Source: Colocasia esculenta (lineage: Eukaryota; Streptophyta; Magnoliopsida; Alismatales; Araceae). From it: 64,000 nucleotides of DNA. The notes under the pieces are model-generated. The model was not told where the DNA came from. It saw only the letters and a list, made by a program, of their open reading frames with translations, and did no database searches. The stretch covers positions 82,095,960-82,159,959 of the forward strand of contig CM024755.1 of the NCBI GenBank assembly GCA_014218235.1. The letters run 5' to 3'. The position numbers and the translations under genes were made by a program. Positions 21,165-30,420 of this stretch are shown here, piece by piece (position 1 is the first letter of the stretch; each line of letters starts with the position of its first letter).

Positions 21165-23014
21165 TGTAACGACCCAGAATCCGCATTACCAGTGACAACC
21201 AGTAACCCGAATTCTGACCCGCTAACCCACGAGACAAGCTCGGAAGGGTAGGAAGTGAACGTCCGAGGAGACTATATGTAAGAAGATACACACCATGTAA
21301 AGCTGTAAAATTTCACTATATGAACATAACATGTACAACTCAGAGTCTGAGCAAGGTACAGAGTACAGAAGTACAACAAAAAGGTACTACTCACTGCAGC
21401 TAAGGAGCACCAACACCGGAGTGGCTAGACTCGCCTGGAACGGGAGTCGACGAAGACCCACCTGAAAGGGAGGGGAATGAGTCTCAAGAAAAGAGACCCA
21501 GTAGGGAAAAGTAACCCCACCGGCAACAAAACTAAAGTGCGGAAAGTAAAAACTGAAAGTAAGTACATGTCGCACCACAACACAAAACTGTAAACCTCGC
21601 GGCTCAGTAACACACACTCACACACACAGTAAGTAGGACTCAGCTAGGGTATGTGGCTCAGCGTCTCGTCACCACAGAGGTTCTCAACCCCAGCCACGTG
21701 TGCACACTACAGACGCTCTCTCTCGCGTCTGGTCCACGACCGGTTTTTCTCTTACGCTTGACCCTAGCGGTAGAGAAGGGGCTCTACGGAGACCGGCTCA
21801 AAACCACCACAAGGAGTACGCACTGGACAGAGTCGCACTCGGCGTCCTGGCTCACTAGCGGAGGACAACCACACGCTAGTCGTCTAGACAGAGTCGCACC
21901 CACGCCTAGGTAACACAACAGAAACAGGTACACGGTAACGCAACGCGCGTACAACAGACGGAACACACTCAACGTCTGAAACCTCGTACAGTAAGTAAAC
22001 ACCTCGTACCACAATCAACTACTCCTATGCACAGGCGGAGTCACACTCTAAGCCTGGCCCACATGTGTAAACAGGGCGGACATCACATGTCGTTCGCCTC
22101 TAAATACACAACTCAAGTCTACTGGGACACAGGGTATCAACGGCCATATCGATTGCCGCCAATAAGAAGTAAACGACACTCATCATGTCGTTTACCCTGA
22201 CTTAACGGCCATCAACCATGTCGTCAATATCACCCCTGAAGATCTCAACGTCAACAGATGTGGACGTTAAGCTCTTCAGTCCCCTGAACCCAGAACTGAA
22301 CCGAATCAGTTCAATTGGGCAGAATCACCCAACAGAACTTCGACTAATGGAGGGAAACACTTCCTCTCATCAATCTATACTACCAGAATATCAAAATTAA
22401 ACAGTCTAATGCCTAGATTGTCCAAAACACCCACAATTCCGACATGATACAACCCAACCCTAAACCACAATTCGCACACTGATTTACACAAATTAGCATG
22501 CTGGATTGCTAAGGAGGGTTGTAGGAGTTAAGTCCCTACCTCAGAACGCTTTATAAACCCCCAAACAGCCACTAATCGCGCCGGAACCCCTTGAAGACTC
22601 CGCGCGAATCGCACCAAATTCTCGCGTTTCCCGCCCGATCAAGCACCGCCACGCAATCCAGGGCCTTCCCACGAGCTCAGATCAACCATCAGAAGCTGAG
22701 GAAATGGAGAAAATCAAAGGTGGAGGAAAGGAGAGGAAAAGAGAAGAATGAGCTCTGCTCTTGGGTTGGCCTATTTCAACAGGTCCGACCAGTTGATGTC
22801 AACATCACTGGTCGCCTACAGAACCGCCAAAGACCTGACGTCCACATCGCATGCCGTTGAGTTCAACCTCAAACGTCCACATCGCTAGACGCTGACACCA
22901 AGTCAACGGCTAGCCCTGGCTGTCAACCCAAAGTCAACGACAATGGTCTTATCGTCGACCACACAGAAACTCTAAAAGACCCAATAAGGATCCGCAAAAA
23001 CTAGAGACCTTACA
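21165..23014 (-). repeat. Element E LTR 3 (5' LTR)
   Basis: This is the outermost 5' LTR in transcription order, ending TTACA at 23014 and followed by the target duplication CTGTC (23015-23019). Confidence 0.93.
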
Positions 23015-23496
23015 CTGTCCCAGTCAGACAAATGGATTTCCTGGAAGCTGGGTCTAGTGTCGACACGACCACTGACTGTGTCGACACACTATCCCAGTCA
23101 GACAAATGGATTTCTTGGAAGCTGGGTCTAGTGTCGACACGACCATGGACTTTGTCGACACACTTGACCCTGTCTTCATGAAAATGCTTTAGGGATTATG
23201 ACCCAGTGTTGACACCATCAATGGGTGTGTTGACACTACCATGATAAAACCTGTATATCCCTGAGAATTTAACACATAAGACATTAGTACAAGGTATTAT
23301 CATCATAGTATGAAGTTTAAAGTATTTGAAACATGCTTTTTGAGCATTGTTATTACATAGATGAGGTATGTAACATGTTCAAAATGTCATCATCAAAATC
23401 ACAATATGTCATCATCAAAATCAAAGTATGAGTGATATTCATTGGTTATCATTAAAATACAACTTTAGAAAATTCCAAAACATACTCAACCCAACA
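23015..23496 (-). repeat. 5' LTR of copia D, outer part (U3 side)
   Basis: D LTR sequence resumes after E. From about 23314 it matches the left LTR (1-183) and ends in CCCAACA at 23496. It holds the remaining palindrome pairs: GTCGAC at 23059/23080 and 23133/23154, and diverged GTTGAC at 23208/23229. Each pair is 21 bp apart. Confidence 0.92.
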
Positions 23497-23550
23497 CTAG
23501 CCGCCCAAGTAGTTTTGTTAACCTTGTTGGTTGTGCTGCCGTGCAGCTTA

Positions 23551-23932
23551 ACATGGCTCCGCGTAGGCGCAGTTAGGCTAGACAGTTGGTTGAGCAGCAG
23601 GATGAGTCTGCTATGCCCGCGCAGGGGCAGCTCCAGGAGGAGGTGTTGGTAGACGAGTCAGTGGCACAGCCTCAGGTTGCAGCAACGGCAGGTGGGCAGC
23701 AGCAGCAGGAGTACCAGCCTCAGCCGCAGTAGTACGTAGACTGGTTTCCGTTAGCAGATCAGTTCTTTAGGAACTTGTACCAGGGGTGTACCATCCCCGA
23801 TAGGCAGCAGCAGGTGTTCAGTTTCCAGTACCTCCTCCTGTGGTGCTGGAGCAGCAGGTAGAGCTAGAGGTAAAGCAGCCAAAGCGTTAGCAGCGGTCAG
23901 GCACTGGGAGTACCCGGGCCGGGCGGCGGAGG
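23551..23932 (+). pseudogene. Element C gag N-terminus, stop-ridden
   Basis: The ATG at 23551 gives MAPRRR as in element E. TAG codons follow (for example near 23575 and 23730), mostly at positions that look like former CAG. The remainder is Gln-rich. No continuous protein can be read. Confidence 0.75.
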
Positions 23933-24826
23933 ATGGAGGTTGTGGAGGACAGGACCGCTCTCCTTGAGAGGTTCCTTCACCTTCGGCCACCGATGTTCCA
24001 TGGTGAGTATGATCCAGACAAGGCAGAGAGCTGGACCCATGAGTTAGAGCGCATCTTCGAGACCATGGAGTGCGCTGAGGAGGACCAGGTTCGAGTGGTA
24101 GTGTACCAGCTTAAGGGAGCAGCCCATGAGTGGTGGAGAGTTCAGAGGCAGACTCATTTCCAGGGGTAGAGGTTGGATCACATCACTTGGCAGCGATTTT
24201 CAGAGGTCTTCCACGGCGAGTACTTCCCCGACTACGCTCGACGTGAGAGACGGGACCAGTTCCACGCGTTGGTTCAGGACGACCTGACAGTTTCACAGTA
24301 CCACCAGAGGTTTGTCCAGTTGTTGAGGCATGTGCCTCATGTCACAGGCAGTGATCAGGAGTGTGCAGAGAGGTTCATAGAAGGACTGAGACCAGACCTG
24401 AGGTGGGGTGTGATGGCACACATGTGCACCACCTTGGGAGAGGCCGTGTCGAACGCCACCGCCTTGGACAGAGAGACCTGGCAGCCTCAGCAGCAGCAGC
24501 AGCAGCAGGGAGGAGCCTCTTCCAGGTCCTCACCTTACCAGCGTCCAGTGGGTAGCCGCGGCAGTGCGACTTCCTCTTCCTCCGGCTTGGGCAGTTCCGG
24601 CAGTGCCGAGATTCGCTCGCAGTTTAGGAAGTTGTCTACTCGCGGGGGCAGTCGGAGCAAAAAGCAGAAGCGCCAGTCCAGGTTTGCAGAGCAGTCAGTT
24701 GTCCACGGAGCTGAGCAGGGCGGTCAGGAGGCAGTTTGCTACACCTATGGCTTATTGGGCCACTTCAGGAGGGATTGCCCCATGGGGCAAGCCCCGCAGC
24801 AGCAGCAGCCAGTGCAATACGCTTAG
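23933..24826 (+). pseudogene. Element C gag core with damaged zinc knuckle
   Basis: Two frames are split by a TAG at 24170-24172. The first has RFLHLRPPMFHGEYDPDKAESW and YQLKGAAHEWW. The second has FSEVFHGEYFPDYARRERRDQF, VSQYHQRFVQLLRHVP and a knuckle read as CYTYGLLGHFRRDC. The second Cys of the C-x2-C-x4-H-x4-C pattern is Tyr (TAT), a G-to-A change. RNA binding would be impaired. Confidence 0.88.
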
Positions 24827-25024
24827 CAGCCGCCTCAGTACCAGTACCCTCCTCAGCAGTAGGCACCGCGTCAGCAGCAGCGGGGGCAGTACCAGCAGCA
24901 GGCTCAACAGTTTCCACAGCCGCAGTAGTACCAGCCATACCAACAGAAGTAGCAGTACCCCTAGCAGCCGCCGTAGCAGCAGCAGCCCCAGCAGGCGCCA
25001 CAACGTGGGCGTGGTCGTGGTCGC
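24827..25024 (+). other. Gln-codon-rich low-complexity linker of element C gag
   Basis: A CAG-rich stretch would encode a polyGln-type linker between the zinc knuckle and protease. Several triplets are TAG, so the linker is closed in its own frame. Long frames on other phases here are compositional artefacts. Confidence 0.6.
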
Positions 25025-25480
25025 GTGATGACACTCACTCGGGAGCAGGCAGAGGCGTCAAACCTTGTTATAGGTACTCTACCTATCCTTGGTAGAGCTG
25101 CTCGTGTTTTGGTCGACCCCGGTGCTTCTTTGTGTTTTGCTTCCGAGGAATTCTATGAGTCCCTTGCTTGTCAAGCTCCTGAGAGGCAGTGTGACGTGAT
25201 GGTTGATCTTCCGTCTGGTGACTATATGCGTTCTTTTGGTTAGCTGGAGGGTGTGGCAGTCGAGGTTGAGGGGCACCAGTTGCCGGCCAGGTTGTACGCA
25301 CTACAGCTTTGCGACTTTGACGTCATCCTGGGCATGGACTAGTTGGAGGCTCACTCGGCCGTGGTTGATTTCCAGCGGAAGACCGTTCAGTTTAGGATAC
25401 CTAGAGAGCCCGTCCTCTGCTTCTGAGGTATCCGGTCTACCCGTCGGCCATTTATTTCTTTGTGTAGAGCTCGCCGATTG
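25025..25480 (+). pseudogene. Element C protease
   Basis: LTREQAEASNLVIGTLPILGRAARVLVDPGASLCFASEEF matches the gypsy protease lead-in and active site in separate blocks. The D-S/T-G triplet reads D-P-G, so the catalytic site is altered. A TAG at 25241-25243 and another near 25340 break the frame. The remainder (VEVEGHQLPARLYALQLCDFDVILGMD) is traceable. Confidence 0.82.
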
Positions 25481-25642
25481 ATCCGCGATGGCTGTGTGGC
25501 GTACCTTGCTTCGGTTTGTTCTTTGGAGCCTAGCGGATCTTCAGTTTTTGACGTGTCGGTTGTTTCTGAGTTCTCCGACGTCTTCCCGGAGGATCTACCT
25601 GGTTTGATGCCTTAGCGGGAGGTAGAGTTCTCCATTGAGCTT

Positions 25643-26226
25643 TTGCCAGGTACGATGCCTTTGTCCAAGGCACCCTACCGGATGGCCCCGACGGAACTGC
25701 GTGAGTTGAAGCGCCAGTTGCAGGAGCTTCTTGAGCTGGGCTTCATTCGTCTGAGTCGTTCGCCGTGGGGCGTGCCTATCTTGTTTGTGAGAAAGAAGGA
25801 TGGCAAGCTTCATTTATGCATCGATTATCGGCAGTTGAACCAGGTTACTGTGAAGAACAGATACCCGTTGCCGAGGATCGATGATTTGTTTGATCAGTTG
25901 CAGTCGGCCAAAGTTTTCTCGAAGATTGACTTGAGATCCGGGTACTATCAGATGCGGATCAGAGAGTCAGATGTCAGTTTGACGGCTTTCCATTTGAGGT
26001 ACGGTCACTTTGAGTTCGTCGTGATGCCATTTGGGCTGACGAACGCACCCGCAACATTCATGGATCTGATGCATAGGGTGTTCGATGAGTACCTAGATCG
26101 TTTTGTGGTTGTTTTTGTTGATAATATTTTGGTCTACTCGGTTTCTGAGGAGGAGCACGAGGAGCACCTGAGGATCGTGCTGGAGACCCTGCGGAGTCAC
26201 CGCCTTTATGCCAAGTTCGACAAGGC
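25643..26226 (+). pseudogene. Element C reverse transcriptase
   Basis: The open frame has APYRMAPTELRELKRQLQELL, FVRKKDGKLHLCIDYRQLN, PLPRIDDLFDQL, FSKIDLRSGYYQ, MPFGLTNAPATFMDLMHRVF and FVDNILVYS. The second Asp of the catalytic VDD is Asn (GAT to AAT), which should abolish polymerase activity. Near 26220 about a dozen codons of the thumb are missing relative to E, and the frame shifts. Confidence 0.9.
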
Positions 26227-28223
26227 ACGTGATCTCGGGTTCTGGTGTGGCAGTGGACCCTACAAAGGTGGAGGCCGTGTTGTCGTGGGAGCAGCCCACA
26301 TCAGTGTCAGAGGTTCGCAGTTTTCTGGGCTTGGCCAGTTACTACCGAAGGTTCATTCAGGATTTTGCCAAGTTAGCAGTGCCGTTGACCAGGTTGACTA
26401 GGCAGGATGTCAGGTTTGTTTGGTCAGAGGACTGTGAGCAGAGTTTTCAAGAGCTGAAGGCGAGGTTGACTTCAGCGCCAGTGTTAGTCTTGTCTTCAGG
26501 CAGCGGTGGTTTTGTGATTTATACCGATGCGTCAAGGTCAGGTTTGGGTGCCGTGCTGATGCAGCACGGTGGGGTTGTTGCCTATGCTTCTCGGCAGCTC
26601 AAGAAGCATGAGGAGAACTACCCCACCCACGACTTGGAGCTGGCAGCAGTGGTGTTCACTCTCAAGTTGTGGAGGCACTACCTGTATGGCGAGGCTTTTC
26701 AGATCTTCACCGATCACCAGAGCCTGCAGTATATTTTCACCCAGAGGGATCTGAACTTGAGGCAGCGCCGATGGATGGAGTATTTGAAGGACTATGACCT
26801 AACCCTCTCCTATCACCCAGGAAGGGCTAATGTCGTAGCCGATGCTTTGAGCAGGCGCGTGCGCATGAGTTCGTTGATGGTCAGAAAGTGGAGGCTGTTC
26901 GAGGAGCTATCCCAGGGAGTGTTCGTTCCGTCAAGGACCAGAGACAGTGCAGTAGCGAGCAATTTGTCAGTTCGGCCGTCAATACTCAGGCAGGTGTTGC
27001 AGGCACAGCAGGCAGACCCTCAGTTGGCAGACATTTTGCAGATGCCAGATGTTAAGATCGACGAGGACATCGAGGTTAGATTCAGAGGCCGCTTGTTTGT
27101 TCCTGAGGAGGCGCACCAGACAGTTTTGTTAGAGGCTCACATATCGAGATATGCTATTCATCCTGGCTCCACCAAGATGTACCATTGCTTGAGGAGGTTC
27201 TTCTGGTGGCCAGGGATGAAGAGGGGCATGGCAGAGTTTGTTGCTCGCTGCCTTACTTGTCAACAGGTGAAGGCCGAGCATCAGCGTCCTGGTGGTGAGT
27301 TGCAGCCATTGCCCATTCCCGAGTGGAAGTGGGACGACATCACCATGGACTTTGTGGTTTGGTTGCCCCGCACCCCGCAGAGGCACGATGGTATTTGGGT
27401 GATTGTGGATCGTTTGACCAAGGCAGCGCACTTTCTTCCGATCAGGATGTCGTGGTCAATGGACAGGTTAGCCAGGCTGTACGTGGACAGAGTTGTTTCG
27501 TTGCACAGGATCCCCGTTTTGGTCGTCTCCGACAGAGATCCGAGGTTCACGTCAGGGTTTTGGCGCAGTCTTCAGAGAGCACTGGGCACGGAGTTGAGGT
27601 TCAGCATAGTGTACCACCCTCAGACAGATGGACAGTCAGAGCGGACCATTCAGACACTAGAGGACATGCTGAGAGCGTGTTGTTTGGACTGGAGCGGCAC
27701 TTGGGAGTCGCACCTTTCGATGGTAGAGTTCGCATATAACAAAAGTTATCACTCGTGTATCGGAATGGCACCATACGAGGCTTTGTATGGTCGTCCGTGC
27801 AGGACACCACTTCACTGGTTCGAGGTTGGAGAGAGGCAGCTTTTGGGACCAGAATTAGTGCAGCAGTGTGCAGATACAACCAGTCTGATCAAGCAGAGGC
27901 TTCGGGCAGCACAGAGCAGACAGAAGAGCTATGCAGATGTTCGCAGGAGACCATTACAGTTCAGTGTTGGTGACCTTGTTTTCTTGCGGGTCTCGCCGAC
28001 CAAGGGCGTCATGAGGTTTGGCAGAAAGGGAAAGCTCAGTCCGAGGTACGTCGGGCCTTTCCCTATCACCGAGAGGGTCGGCGAGGTGGCTTACAGGTTG
28101 AGTCTTCCGGCAGAGCTAGCAGGTGTGCACAGCGTGTTCCATGTATTGCAGGTCAGAAAGTACGTTGCACATCCTTCGCACGTGTTGGACCACTCGCAGC
28201 TTGAGGTGGCGCCAGACTTGTAA
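26208..28223 (+). CDS. Element C RNase H and integrase polyprotein segment
   Basis: A 671-residue open frame, the longest gypsy frame in the window. The order is RT connection (VISGSGVAVDPTKVEAVLSW, FLGLASYYRRF), RNase H (YTDASRSGLGAVLMQHG, THDLELAAVVFTLKLWRHYL, TDHQSLQYIFTQRDL, DALSRR), integrase zinc finger (HPGSTKMYH, CLTCQQVKAEHQRP), DDE core (TMDFVVWLP, SDRDPRFTS, QSERTIQTLEDML) and GPY/F-type module (RFGRKGKLSPRYVGPFPITERVGEVAYRL). All DDE residues are present. A TAA at 28221 cuts off the chromodomain-like tail. The open length contrasts with the broken gag and protease. Confidence 0.92.
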   Translation: MPSSTRHVISGSGVAVDPTKVEAVLSWEQPTSVSEVRSFLGLASYYRRFIQDFAKLAVPLTRLTRQDVRFVWSEDCEQSFQELKARLTSAPVLVLSSGSGGFVIYTDASRSGLGAVLMQHGGVVAYASRQLKKHEENYPTHDLELAAVVFTLKLWRHYLYGEAFQIFTDHQSLQYIFTQRDLNLRQRRWMEYLKDYDLTLSYHPGRANVVADALSRRVRMSSLMVRKWRLFEELSQGVFVPSRTRDSAVASNLSVRPSILRQVLQAQQADPQLADILQMPDVKIDEDIEVRFRGRLFVPEEAHQTVLLEAHISRYAIHPGSTKMYHCLRRFFWWPGMKRGMAEFVARCLTCQQVKAEHQRPGGELQPLPIPEWKWDDITMDFVVWLPRTPQRHDGIWVIVDRLTKAAHFLPIRMSWSMDRLARLYVDRVVSLHRIPVLVVSDRDPRFTSGFWRSLQRALGTELRFSIVYHPQTDGQSERTIQTLEDMLRACCLDWSGTWESHLSMVEFAYNKSYHSCIGMAPYEALYGRPCRTPLHWFEVGERQLLGPELVQQCADTTSLIKQRLRAAQSRQKSYADVRRRPLQFSVGDLVFLRVSPTKGVMRFGRKGKLSPRYVGPFPITERVGEVAYRLSLPAELAGVHSVFHVLQVRKYVAHPSHVLDHSQLEVAPDL

Positions 28224-28440
28224 GTGCCAGAGTACCCAGTCAGCGTTGTCGATCGCAGAGTTCAGAAGTTGCGCTGAAAGCAGATTCTGCTGGTGAAGGT
28301 TGTTTAGCAGAACCGCGTTGGTGGCGAGGCCACTTGGGAGCGTGAGGATGAGATGCACGAGCAGTTTCCCTATTTGTTTGATTCATTGGTATGCTATCTT
28401 CCCTTTTTCTGCTTTTCGATTTGAGACCGAGATGCTTTCA
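28224..28440 (+). pseudogene. Element C chromodomain-like tail
   Basis: After the stop the frame continues with VDRRVQKLR, two internal stops, then EATWEREDEMHEQFPYLF. It is homologous to the end of the E integrase. Confidence 0.78.
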
Positions 28441-28445
28441 TTTCG

Positions 28446-28473
28446 AGGACAAAATGTCTTAAGGTGGGTGGGA
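28446..28473 (+). other. Polypurine tract of element C
   Basis: The GAGGACAAAATG segment and the purine run AAGGTGGGTGGGA end directly at the LTR start, in the usual place for a gypsy PPT. Confidence 0.8.
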
Positions 28474-29688
28474 TGTAAGACCCGGCCCCCTTGGGCCCTG
28501 TGGCCCCTTCCTCAGGGTCGTGACATGCTCCCTAGTCGCGACGTGGTCGCGACAGGGAGGCCGTCACGACAAGGTTCAGGTCGCGACGACCACGACTGTC
28601 GCATTTTAGTCGCGACGGTATAGCCGTCGCGTTGTGGTCGCGACGTCTGATGGTGTCACAACGGCCCTTCTGATAGACGTGACCGGTGTCCTTTCTGTCA
28701 GAACGGCTCTGTCGGGTGTCAGGCGCACACGGGTGAACGCGACGTGGTAGTCCGTCTCGATCGCTTTCCCGGTCTTCGAGGTTTGACCCACTATTTGTGG
28801 TCGCGACAGAGGCGATCGTCGTGATAAGGTTGCGATGCCTAGGGGCGTCGCGACGAGAGTCTTATCGCGACATGTCATTTGGTCGCGTTCTGGGGGCCGC
28901 CTGGTTAAAACCCAAGGTCGCGCCCCATTTCCCCCTCTTGCCCTCTCAGCTCTCTTTCTCCCCTCTCCCTTCCCTCTCGTGTTTCCCTTGCGGTTTCTTG
29001 GCAGATTGTGGTGCTTGAGGCGTCTGTGCTGAGGTGGTCTTGTCCCACTCGTGCAGGGGACGTGTTCGTGTCATTTGGAGCGAGGAGGAGGCGTCCTTTC
29101 CTACAAGAAGGCCCCAACGAGTTCATTCTTCACGTGGAGGTAGGGACTCTTGATCCTCTCGCCCTAAGCATGCTCCCTTCCCCCTCTAAAACGTGGTTTC
29201 TCTGTGGTTTGGGGTTTGGGAGTGTGAGAACTCCATGCTTGAGGTTGAGTGAGGTTTCCCTCCGAGTGTAGATCCATGTTCGTGGGGTTTTTAAGGGTTG
29301 TTTGGATGCTTTACTAGCTTTCTAGCATGTTCAGCATGATCCCCTCCCCCTTGTGTGGTTGTTTCCCCATTTTTGGGGTGGTCCTCTGAGGGGTTGCTTA
29401 GGAACCCCCCTTCTATCTGTGATCGCGATGATCGTGGAGGTCGCAATCTGGTCGTGACGGCCTGGCCGATCGCGACAAGATCGCGATGCTCTTGGGTGTC
29501 GCAACCCAGTCGCGATGGCTCGGGCCGTCGCGATGAGATCGGGACAAGGTAGGGCGTCGCGATCTGGTCGCGATGGCCCGATGCGTCGCCACCTCACCAG
29601 TGAGACAGGTTTCCGACCTTCGCCGTTTCCGTTCCTTTTACTGTAACCGTGGCACCTGTGCTACTTCCCTAGTGCGGTCTACACTAGT
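28474..29688 (+). repeat. 3' LTR of element C, first part
   Basis: The LTR starts TGTAAGACCCGG. It is rich in TCGCGA palindromes (28536, 28547, 28581, 28610, 28638 and more to 28880, again 29400-29590). It is interrupted at CTAGT (29684-29688) by the Cassandra block and continues at 34583. Confidence 0.85.
28530..28885. repeat. TCGCGAC-rich array in element C LTR
   Basis: Many GTCGCGAC/TCGCGACG copies occur with irregular spacing (for example 11, 34, 29 and 28 bp). A second cluster lies at about 29420-29590. The same motif is frequent in the LTR fragment at 32086-32340, suggesting related LTR families. Confidence 0.75.
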
Positions 29689-29737
29689 TGTGATGACCCA
29701 ACCAACAAACTGGCCCAACAACCATACTAGTTGGTAG

Positions 29738-29806
29738 ACTTCCCAACAAGGTCACCCATCCTGGGACTACTCCCAACTGAGCACGCTTAACTTCAGAGTT
29801 CTTTTC
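29738..29806 (-). other. 5S rRNA-derived domain in Cassandra LTR 1
   Basis: The minus strand reads AGAACTCTGAAGTTAAGCGT, then GGGAGTAGTCCCAGGATGGG and TGACC. This matches the 3' half of plant 5S rRNA, including the internal Pol III promoter (A and C box region). It is a transposon-borne derivative, not a ribosomal gene. Confidence 0.92.
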
Positions 29807-30173
29807 CTGCTCGAGCCCTAAAAATGACTAGTCTGAGTTGTTGGTAGTTTTTTGATTTAGTCCATTGAACGTATTCTTATATGGGGTGTTACAATCTACC
29901 CATCTTATATAAGCGACATCCTCGTCGCTGTTCACATATAGCACACAATCAATCCCCAGACAGGCAGGACTCTAGAGGTGGCCCCCATAGGCTCAAGAGG
30001 TGGCTCCCACTATGTAGAACTTTGCGCCATTATGGCCTCAAGAGGTGGCTCCCATAGCGTAGCACTTTGCCCTGTGTGGCACTTAGCTCCCACACTTTTG
30101 ACTGGGGTATGGCTCTGATACCATTGGTGATGACCCAACCAACAAACTGGCCCAACAACCATACTAGTTGGTA

Positions 30174-30244
30174 GACTTCCCAAGACGGTCACCCTTCCTG
30201 GGACAACTTCCAACTGAGCACGCTTAACTTCAGAGTTCTTTTCC
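30174..30244 (-). other. 5S rRNA-derived domain in Cassandra LTR 2
   Basis: The same 5S-like segment as LTR 1, with substitutions in the GGGTGACC and GGAGTAGTCCC parts. Confidence 0.9.
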
Positions 30245-30420
30245 TGCTCGAGCCCTGAAAATGACTAGTCCGAGTTGTTGGTAGTTTTCTGATTTAGTCC
30301 ATTAAACGTATTCTTATATGGGGTGTTACAATCTACCCATCTTATATAAGCGACATCCTCGTCGCTGTTCACATATAGCACACAATCAATCCCCAGACAG
30401 GCCGAACTCTAGAGGTGGCC

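Larger units (their letters stand above)
7918..23014 (-). mobile_element. Ty3/gypsy tandem element E: LTR-internal-LTR-internal-LTR
   Basis: Three near-identical LTRs of about 1.83-1.85 kb (7918-9748, 14543-16382, 21165-23014) alternate with two internal regions on the minus strand. Each internal region has a PBS, gag, PR-RT-RH-INT and a PPT. A single 5-bp duplication, CTGTC, flanks the whole 15.1-kb block. The integrase ends in a chromodomain-like segment, and gag starts MAPRRR, suggesting a Tekay/Del-type chromovirus. Both coding units are broken, but at mostly different places. Confidence 0.93.
1..23496 (-). mobile_element. Ty1/copia LTR retrotransposon D (minus strand), left LTR truncated by window edge, 5' LTR split by element E
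   Basis: Read on the minus strand, the order is 5' LTR (23496-23015 plus 7917-6853), tRNA-iMet PBS, gag with a CCHC knuckle, aspartic protease, integrase, reverse transcriptase, RNase H, polypurine tract and 3' LTR (183 to beyond 1). PR-INT-RT-RH is the copia gene order. The LTR ends are TGTTGGG...CCCAACA. Many in-frame stops and shifts make the element non-autonomous now. The lineage looks SIRE/Tork-like from the gag start, the PBS and the GGGGGAGA tract, but this was not tested phylogenetically. It sits inside gypsy element C, whose gag starts just right of 23496. Confidence 0.93.
29689..30420 (-). mobile_element. Cassandra TRIM element, minus strand, with an extra partial internal region
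   Basis: Two LTRs of about 205 bp (29689-29893 and 30125-30330) flank a 231-bp internal region with an iMet PBS (30112-30123, minus). There is no coding capacity. Each LTR carries a 5S-rRNA-derived segment, the hallmark of Cassandra. A second, truncated internal segment (30331-30420) follows the right LTR, so the unit is a broken tandem. CTAGT occurs at 29684-29688 and 30420-30424. Confidence 0.92.

Noticed and set aside
24564..25034. Open frames of 83-154 residues around the element C gag linker
   Set aside because: They are out-of-phase readings of a CAG-rich linker (poly-Ser, poly-Ala, poly-Leu), not separate genes.
30010..30213. 67-residue frame across a Cassandra internal region and LTR
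   Set aside because: Cassandra elements are non-coding; the frame crosses the PBS and LTR border.
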